Source of the DNA: Candidatus Avelusimicrobium faecicola
GTDB lineage: Bacteria > Elusimicrobiota > Elusimicrobia > Elusimicrobiales > Elusimicrobiaceae
Assembly (NCBI GenBank): GCA_900540405.1
Contig: UQFW01000030.1
Coordinates: 1 to 18,787 of the forward strand
Direction of reading: 5' to 3'
Length of the DNA stretch: 18,787 nucleotides
Of the stretch, positions 14,847-18,787 are shown piece after piece; position 1 is the stretch's first letter; each line of letters opens with the position of its first letter. Below the pieces are notes generated by a model, which did not search any database, had not been told where the DNA came from, and saw only the letters and a program-made list of their open reading frames with translations. The translations under genes and the position numbers were made by a program.

Positions 14847-16685
14847 TTATTTCTTGTTTTTGTAAGCATCTTCCAACGCTTTGGAAAGCTGGGCGGGGGG
14901 AATATCCCCAATGCCCAATATGCGCGCGTTGAAATCCGCCGCGTTAAAGCGTGCGCCTTGTTTCTTTTGGTATTTTTGGCGCAGGGTTTTAAGCGTTTCG
15001 TACCCGACGGGATAAGAAAGCGCTTCCCCGGGGAGTGCGGTGGCGGATTTGATGATTTTTTCCGCTTCTTCTTTTTCAAACCCGTTGGCCTGGGTTAAAA
15101 AGGTCATGGCATCCGCATAGGAAAATTGCCCCAAGTGCAAGTTTACATCCACGGCGGCCGCGGCGGCCCGGCGGTAGTCTTCAAAGGCCAAAAACAGGTT
15201 GTCCGTATCGGTGATAATGTATCCGGCCTCTTGCGCGGTGTGCTGGGCGTAAACGCTCCAACCGTTATTGAGCGTAGGCACGCCGTAGCGTTTGCGTATG
15301 CCGCCCAACGCATTTTGCTGAACCGATTTATAATAGCGCCCGGGCACCAATTCCCCGGCAATCATCAGCTTGCGGGCAGAGGGGTTTAAGTCCTGCACGG
15401 CCATTTTGTGTTTGGCCAGTGCGTTGCCGGTGGGCAAGCGGACAAAAAAGTCGTCCGTCGGCAAGTTTTGCGCCCCGTAAGGCGGCACAAATTTATAGGC
15501 TTGCATATACGCAAAATAAGCAGGCAGGGCTTGCACATTAAACGGCCCCTTAAATGCTTTTACGGCGTTGCGGTCTGCCAAAAAATCGGCCGCGTTTTGG
15601 GCTTCCTGCGCAATAGAAAATAAGATGTTGTTGGTGCTTGCGTCCAAGGCCAGGCGGTTTTTTATGGTGTAAAAATCAGCCGCGGTGGGCAAGGGCGCTT
15701 TTTTGTTGCGTTTTTTCTTTTTGGCCTTTTTTACCGGGGCGGAGCCGTCTTCGGTAATTACTTCGGCTTCTTCGTCGGCACTGACCGTAAAGGGTTCCAG
15801 CGCTTCTTGCAGGTTTTTGCGCGCTTCCAACAGGCGGCGTTGGGCCGCTTTGCGCAGGGCGGAGGGAGAATCCGTAATAAAGTATTTATTTTGCAACACA
15901 AATAAGTAGTCTTTTTCGCCCAGGCGGAAATCCGGCGTTTCTTCTTGCTGGGAAAGCGCCTTAAAATACTCAAACATATTTTTTAAGTTTTTGCGGGCGA
16001 TATTGGTTTTTTTAACCGCATCTTGCCGGGATAGGTCGTCTTGCGCTTGGGTTTGCAGGTGGTGGGAAACTTGCTCATAGGCCAGATAGGCGTAATAGGC
16101 TTTTTCCATAGCCAGTTGGGCCAAAAAGGCAGACGGCGCTTTTAAGTTTTGGCGGGCTTCAGTGGCGGTTTGGGCCAACGCGGCCGAGCGGGCAGAGAGC
16201 GCTTCGTTCTGGCGGGTTTGTAAACTTAAACGCTTTAGGAGTAAATCATATACCGCATCATACGCTTGGGTGTAGTAAAGCGGGTCCGTAGTTAAACGGT
16301 TGCGGTTTAGTTGCCAAATTTCGTAATTTACGCGGGCTTTTAACAAGGCGTAATCCGTGCGTTTGGCGGGGGAGAATTTTTCGCCGTGCATTTCTTTAAT
16401 GGCGGTTTGCAGGCTTTGCAGGGCCAGCAGGGCGGCTTGGTCACGCGCCGGGGTGCGGGTATCTAACTGCGTATTGGCAGATTCAAACCCCAGCAAGGTG
16501 GCCCGCTCCGGAAAGAACGTAAGCATAATGGATTCATAGCGGTTGGACGCTTCCATTAAAGCGTTGTCTTCCATCATGGCGTCAATATCGTCAAAAATGG
16601 CGAAAGGGTCGCCGGCGGAGTGCGCCGGATAAGCCGCCAATAAACTAACGGCAACCAGCGCAAGAAGGGTTTTCCATTTATTCAT
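14847..16685 (-). CDS. Exported DUF885 family protein, apparently lacking the zinc motif
   Basis: 612 residues. A signal peptide ends near AHS|A (residue 23), so it is exported. The body is helical and DUF885-like. The C-terminal third can be laid against active DUF885 peptidases: GWSVYAQHTAQEAGY (475-489) for GWALYAE, AVDVNLHLGQFSYADA (511-526), and LPGEALSYPVGY (551-562) for PGQALAYKIG. The family's HExxPGHH metal motif corresponds here to GELVPGRY (444-451): Glu, Pro and Gly remain but all three His are gone. A Lys-rich insert (KKAKKKKRNKKA, 319-330) follows an acidic run. AAGGA lies 6 bases before the ATG, and an extended -10 promoter is just upstream. Most likely a non-catalytic relative; a different active site is possible. 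Confidence 0.85.
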   Translation of the reverse strand: MNKWKTLLALVAVSLLAAYPAHSAGDPFAIFDDIDAMMEDNALMEASNRYESIMLTFFPERATLLGFESANTQLDTRTPARDQAALLALQSLQTAIKEMHGEKFSPAKRTDYALLKARVNYEIWQLNRNRLTTDPLYYTQAYDAVYDLLLKRLSLQTRQNEALSARSAALAQTATEARQNLKAPSAFLAQLAMEKAYYAYLAYEQVSHHLQTQAQDDLSRQDAVKKTNIARKNLKNMFEYFKALSQQEETPDFRLGEKDYLFVLQNKYFITDSPSALRKAAQRRLLEARKNLQEALEPFTVSADEEAEVITEDGSAPVKKAKKKKRNKKAPLPTAADFYTIKNRLALDASTNNILFSIAQEAQNAADFLADRNAVKAFKGPFNVQALPAYFAYMQAYKFVPPYGAQNLPTDDFFVRLPTGNALAKHKMAVQDLNPSARKLMIAGELVPGRYYKSVQQNALGGIRKRYGVPTLNNGWSVYAQHTAQEAGYIITDTDNLFLAFEDYRRAAAAAVDVNLHLGQFSYADAMTFLTQANGFEKEEAEKIIKSATALPGEALSYPVGYETLKTLRQKYQKKQGARFNAADFNARILGIGDIPPAQLSKALEDAYKNKK

Positions 16686-16717
16686 TTTGTGTCCTTATAA
16701 GGTTAAGATATTCTATT

Positions 16718-16726
16718 ATTATAGCA
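16718..16726 (-). promoter_or_regulatory. DUF885 gene promoter, extended -10
   Basis: The minus strand reads TGCTATAAT, followed by AATAG, the same 14 bases (TGCTATAATAATAG) found upstream of dppD. Predicted start near 16711, leaving a 25-base leader with the AAGGA site. No clear -35. Confidence 0.65.
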
Positions 16727-16757
16727 AGTTGAAAGCACTTCTGCCCGCGGGATAGTT

Positions 16758-16787
16758 TTGCACATTTGGGGCAAAATATGGTAAAAT
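16758..16787 (+). promoter_or_regulatory. Promoter of candidate small RNA 1
   Basis: -35-like TTGCAC at 16758-16763, an 18-base spacer and TAAAAT at 16782-16787 with a TGG extension. Predicted start near 16794. Confidence 0.4.
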
Positions 16788-16793
16788 AAAATT

Positions 16794-16868
16794 ATATTAA
16801 AACGCCGTAGGCAGAGCCGTTCTGCCGTTTGCCCGCCCGGGCAAAACGCAACAAATACTGCGTTTTTT
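16794..16868 (+). ncRNA. Candidate small RNA 1 (three hairpins, terminator-like end)
   Basis: Roughly 75 bases with no credible coding potential. Hairpin 1: GGCAGA/TCTGCC (16810-16815, 16821-16826). Hairpin 2: TTTGCCC/GGGCAAA (16828-16834, 16839-16845). Hairpin 3: AACGCA/TGCGTT (16845-16850, 16859-16864), running into six T (16863-16868) like an intrinsic terminator. It ends where the tRNA-Lys extended -10 begins. I recognise no known RNA family. It could instead be a leader or a relic. Confidence 0.4.
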
Positions 16869-16876
16869 GCTATAAT
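16868..16876 (+). promoter_or_regulatory. tRNA-Lys promoter, extended -10
   Basis: TGCTATAAT at 16868-16876; the -35 region (GCAACA at 16848-16853) is weak. Predicted start near 16883, 11 bases before the mature tRNA. Confidence 0.65.
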
Positions 16877-16893
16877 TAAAGTATACTTGTGAC

Positions 16894-16966
16894 GGGCCAT
16901 TAGCTCAGTTGGTAGAGCAGACGCCTCTTAAGCGTAAGGTCGTGAGTTCGAGCCTCACATGGCCCA
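16894..16966 (+). tRNA. tRNA-Lys(CTT)
   Basis: 73 bases fold as a cloverleaf: acceptor GGGCCAT/ATGGCCC, D arm GCTC..GAGC, anticodon loop CTCTTAA with anticodon CTT, T arm GTGAG/CTCAC with TTCGAGC, discriminator A. The outermost anticodon-stem pair (27-43) is G-A. CCA is not encoded (CTT follows the discriminator). Confidence 0.97.
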
Positions 16967-17140
16967 CTTTTTACTTTTCAGCTTTTCATTCCCTTTCTAT
17001 TTTTTTGTATACACCGATGTTTTTGACACGTTATTATTGCGCCCGTTTTGTCCACCCGTTTGATGGGTTTAGCTATTTGGAATATTTTTTTGCGGTTCCC
17101 GGCGTGTATGCGGGGGCCCGGCAATTTACGGTTGCAAATA

Positions 17141-17149
17141 TGGTATAAT
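17141..17149 (+). promoter_or_regulatory. Promoter of candidate small RNA 2
   Basis: TGGTATAAT, an extended -10 with a perfect hexamer; no strong -35. Predicted start near 17156. It may also serve tRNA-Leu by read-through. The stretch 16967-17140 before it shows a TTGACA at 17023-17028 without a matching -10, and no gene. Confidence 0.55.
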
Positions 17150-17155
17150 AAATAA

Positions 17156-17236
17156 ATGTATGGGCCGCTAAGTAAGGGGCCTCCCGGGCAGATAGGTATA
17201 TTGCTTGGGGGCGCACTTTGGCCGGCCTGCTTTTTT
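17156..17236 (+). ncRNA. Candidate small RNA 2 (rod-shaped, U-tract end)
   Basis: About 81 bases between an extended -10 and a T6 run (17231-17236). Nested pairings form a rod: GGGCCG (17162-17167) with CGGCCT (17223-17228); AAGT (17170-17173) with ACTT (17215-17218); GCCTCC (17179-17184) with GGGGGC (17207-17212); and, after one bulged C, GGGCAG (17186-17191) with TTGCTT (17201-17206, three wobbles). The loop is 9 bases. The outer stem plus the T run could act as terminator. It lacks the SRP GGAA-loop signature and matches no riboswitch I know. Confidence 0.45.
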
Positions 17237-17262
17237 CGTGTAAATAATTTTAATAAAAAAAC

Positions 17263-17344
17263 GGACGGATGGCGGAATCGGCAGACGCGTACGCCTTAGG
17301 AGCGTATGGAGCAATCCGTGAGGGTTCAAGTCCCTCTCCGTCCA
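17263..17344 (+). tRNA. tRNA-Leu(TAG)
   Basis: 82 bases: acceptor GGACGGA/TCCGTCC, anticodon stem TACGC/GCGTA with loop CTTAGGA (anticodon TAG), the long variable arm of class II tRNAs (TGGAGCAATCCG), T arm GAGGG/CCCTC, discriminator A. CCA is not encoded; six T follow directly. Confidence 0.97.
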
Positions 17345-17374
17345 TTTTTTGAACCAAAAACAGGAGTGTAAGAC

Positions 17375-18661
17375 ATGTCTATTTTCAAAACCGCAGAAGC
17401 GGGTGACGTAAAAGCCAAACAGCTGTCTAAAGAAGGCTGCAAGGTCACTTTAGCCGTAGAAGCTACCCCCGCTCTGGTAAGCAAATGCTTTCAAAATGCC
17501 GCCGTACAGGTGCAATCCCGTGCCCAAATGCAGGGTTTCCGCGCCGGGAAAGTACCGCTGGATTTGGTCAAACAAAATTTTGGCGGCCATATTAAAGAAC
17601 GCGCCTTGGATTTAACGGTAAAAGCCGCCATTACCGCGGCTATGGAACAAGCCAAATTGAACCCGGTGGCCGTGCCGGTGCTTACCAAAGGTGATTTTGC
17701 CGCTTTTGATGACGGCAAAGCCTTCAATTTTGAAATTGCCGTAGATGTTGCGCCGGAATTTGACGTAAAAGATTACAAAGGCATTACCTTAACCAAAAAG
17801 GCCGAAACCGCCACGGATGCCGAAGTGCAGGAAAATTTGGACCGCGTTTTGGATGCCAACGCCCGCTTGGAAAACACCGCGGATGACGCCGTTATTGACG
17901 ACAAATGCTATGCCGTGGTGCATTACAAAGGCCAAAGAAACGGCAAAGACGACTACAAACTGTCTGCCGATAGCGAACTGATTGATATGGCCGCCCCGCA
18001 AACCATGCCCGGCTTGGCAGATGCCATTAAAGGGCTCAAAAAAGGCGATAAAAAATCTTACGAAACCAAAGAAGGCAAAGATACCTTGTCTTTTGAAGTG
18101 ACCGTAGACGAAATTAAAAACAAAGTATTGCCCAAATTGGACGATGCTTTTGCCAAAGACATGGGTTTTGATACCTTGGACGCGCTGAAAGCCAAAGTAA
18201 AAGAAAGCCTGGACGAAGAAGCCAAACAAAACGCCCGCCGCGCCGAAACGGCCGAAATTGAAGACCATTTGATTAAAATGAATCACTTTGATTTGCCGCA
18301 AAGCCTGGTGGAAGAATATACGGAATCTTCCTTGCGCAACTTTGTCACCAGCATGACCAAAATGAAACCGGAACAGCTGACGGCCGAACAGCGCAAAAGT
18401 TTTGAAGAACGCATCCGCCCGTCTGTGGAAAAGGACTTGCGCGTAGGGTATATCATCCACGCTATTGCCAAAAAAGAAAATTTGGAAGCCACGGAAGCGG
18501 ATTGGAAAGCCGAACTGGACAAGAGCTTAGCCAGCGCCAATAACAAAGCCGAAGAAAAGAAAATTAAGGTTTTCTTTGACGAACGCAAAGCGCACATTAT
18601 GGCTACCTTGGGCGAACGCAAAGTTTTTGAATTTCTCAAAAACAACGCCGTCACCAAATAG
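17375..18661 (+). CDS. tig: Trigger factor (ribosome-associated chaperone)
   Basis: 428 residues, a usual length. The N-terminal ribosome-binding domain has the signature GFRAGKVP at 54-61, which contacts ribosomal protein L23 at the exit tunnel. The middle (about 175-248) is the FKBP-like prolyl isomerase domain, here compact: VVHYKGQRNGKDD and MPGLADAIKGLKKGD stand where active FKBPs have a longer aromatic-rich pocket. The helical C-terminal domain (KLDDAFAKDMGF onward) forms the substrate cradle. It helps fold nascent chains in the cytoplasm. AGGAG lies 8 bases before the ATG. It starts 30 bases after tRNA-Leu, so read-through from the tRNA promoter is plausible. clpP and clpX often follow tig; the window ends too early to see. 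Confidence 0.97.
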   Translation: MSIFKTAEAGDVKAKQLSKEGCKVTLAVEATPALVSKCFQNAAVQVQSRAQMQGFRAGKVPLDLVKQNFGGHIKERALDLTVKAAITAAMEQAKLNPVAVPVLTKGDFAAFDDGKAFNFEIAVDVAPEFDVKDYKGITLTKKAETATDAEVQENLDRVLDANARLENTADDAVIDDKCYAVVHYKGQRNGKDDYKLSADSELIDMAAPQTMPGLADAIKGLKKGDKKSYETKEGKDTLSFEVTVDEIKNKVLPKLDDAFAKDMGFDTLDALKAKVKESLDEEAKQNARRAETAEIEDHLIKMNHFDLPQSLVEEYTESSLRNFVTSMTKMKPEQLTAEQRKSFEERIRPSVEKDLRVGYIIHAIAKKENLEATEADWKAELDKSLASANNKAEEKKIKVFFDERKAHIMATLGERKVFEFLKNNAVTK

Positions 18662-18679
18662 TTTACGCCGGTTAGTTTG

Positions 18680-18709
18680 CGGCCCCGCTAGGCAATTTAT
18701 GCGGGGCCG
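18680..18709 (+). terminator. Hairpin after tig
   Basis: CGGCCCCGC (18680-18688) pairs perfectly with GCGGGGCCG (18701-18709) over a 12-base loop. No T run follows directly, so it may be a weak or factor-assisted terminator, or an mRNA 3' end stabiliser. Confidence 0.5.
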
Positions 18710-18710
18710 T

Positions 18711-18787
18711 GGTATCTGTAAATTTTGTGTAGTGCCAACGTTTTAGGCGTGCCTAAGATGATTGGTTTAACCTCAACGGGGAGGGGG
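18711..18787. other. Non-coding tail with a small palindrome
   Basis: No gene starts in this end stretch. TTAGGC-GT-GCCTAA at 18743-18756 is a perfect dyad flanked by CCAA and TTGG, suggestive of an operator or small hairpin upstream of the next gene. The purine run at the very end (GGGGAGGGGG) could belong to a ribosome binding site. Confidence 0.25.

Noticed and set aside
17023..17051. A promoter around TTGACA in the tRNA-Lys to small-RNA gap
   Set aside because: The -35 is perfect but no acceptable -10 lies 16-18 bases downstream and no gene or hairpin follows it directly.
16909..17148. 79-codon plus-strand frame downstream of tRNA-Lys
   Set aside because: It begins inside the tRNA, lacks a ribosome binding site and has no coding character.
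17156..17236. SRP (4.5S) RNA gene
   Set aside because: The rod shape fits, but the conserved apical GGAA loop and its flanking asymmetric loop are absent.
17156..17262. T-box or other tRNA-sensing leader
   Set aside because: No GGTGG-type T-box sequence, and what follows is a tRNA gene, not an aminoacyl-tRNA synthetase gene.
17789..18460. Minus-strand open frame of 223 codons inside tig
   Set aside because: The Phe/Gly-rich product is the antisense reflection of a Lys/Glu-rich gene; tig itself is unambiguous.

Overview
The window reads as a piece of a Gram-negative, fermentative, probably host- or sediment-associated bacterium. Elusimicrobiota is the best guess, not proven. Three things suggest this: stand-alone class III pilin genes (cleavage G|FTLIE followed by a Cys-rich tail), a peptide-centred gene content, and AT-rich intergenic DNA around moderately GC-rich genes. 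I see no insertion sequence, integrase, CRISPR array, phage gene or clear frameshift. This looks like chromosomal backbone.

Layout. (1) 1-2165, minus strand: metK, then a GTG-started C_GCAxxG_C_C family protein, then a DJ-1/PfpI-type protein cut by the window edge. (2) 2295-3041, plus strand: a self-contained promoter, structured leader, pilin and terminator unit. (3) 3086-5842, minus strand: a tight three-gene operon encoding a DUF192 lipoprotein, an exported M20 peptidase and a ferritin-like/VIT1 fusion. (4) 5862-6499, plus strand: a second pilin paralogue with its own promoter and terminator. (5) 6508-14829, plus strand: a seven-gene run with dppD, dppF, a peptidase T-like gene, dppB, dppC, an acyl-CoA synthetase and a tRNA nucleotidyltransferase, closed by a strong bidirectional terminator. 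(6) 14847-16726, minus strand: an exported DUF885 protein whose metal-binding histidines are missing. (7) 16758-17344, plus strand: an RNA cluster with tRNA-Lys(CTT), tRNA-Leu(TAG) and two candidate small RNAs with recognisable promoters and terminator-like ends. (8) 17362-18709: tig, encoding trigger factor.

How it fits together. The Dpp permease and ATPases with a co-transcribed cytoplasmic peptidase form an uptake-and-digest unit for peptides. The exported M20 peptidase could supply it, but no substrate-binding protein is encoded here. The two tRNA genes do not encode CCA, so the organism needs a nucleotidyltransferase like the one at 13264-14775.

Most interesting points: the two candidate small RNAs, the apparently dead DUF885 peptidase, the pilin leader (5'-terminal hairpin, anti-Shine-Dalgarno loop, T11 tract in the promoter spacer), and a recurring extended -10 element (TGN plus a TATAAT-like hexamer) at eight promoters. 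Two of those promoters place the transcript start exactly on the ATG. All RNA and promoter calls are by eye from sequence alone.
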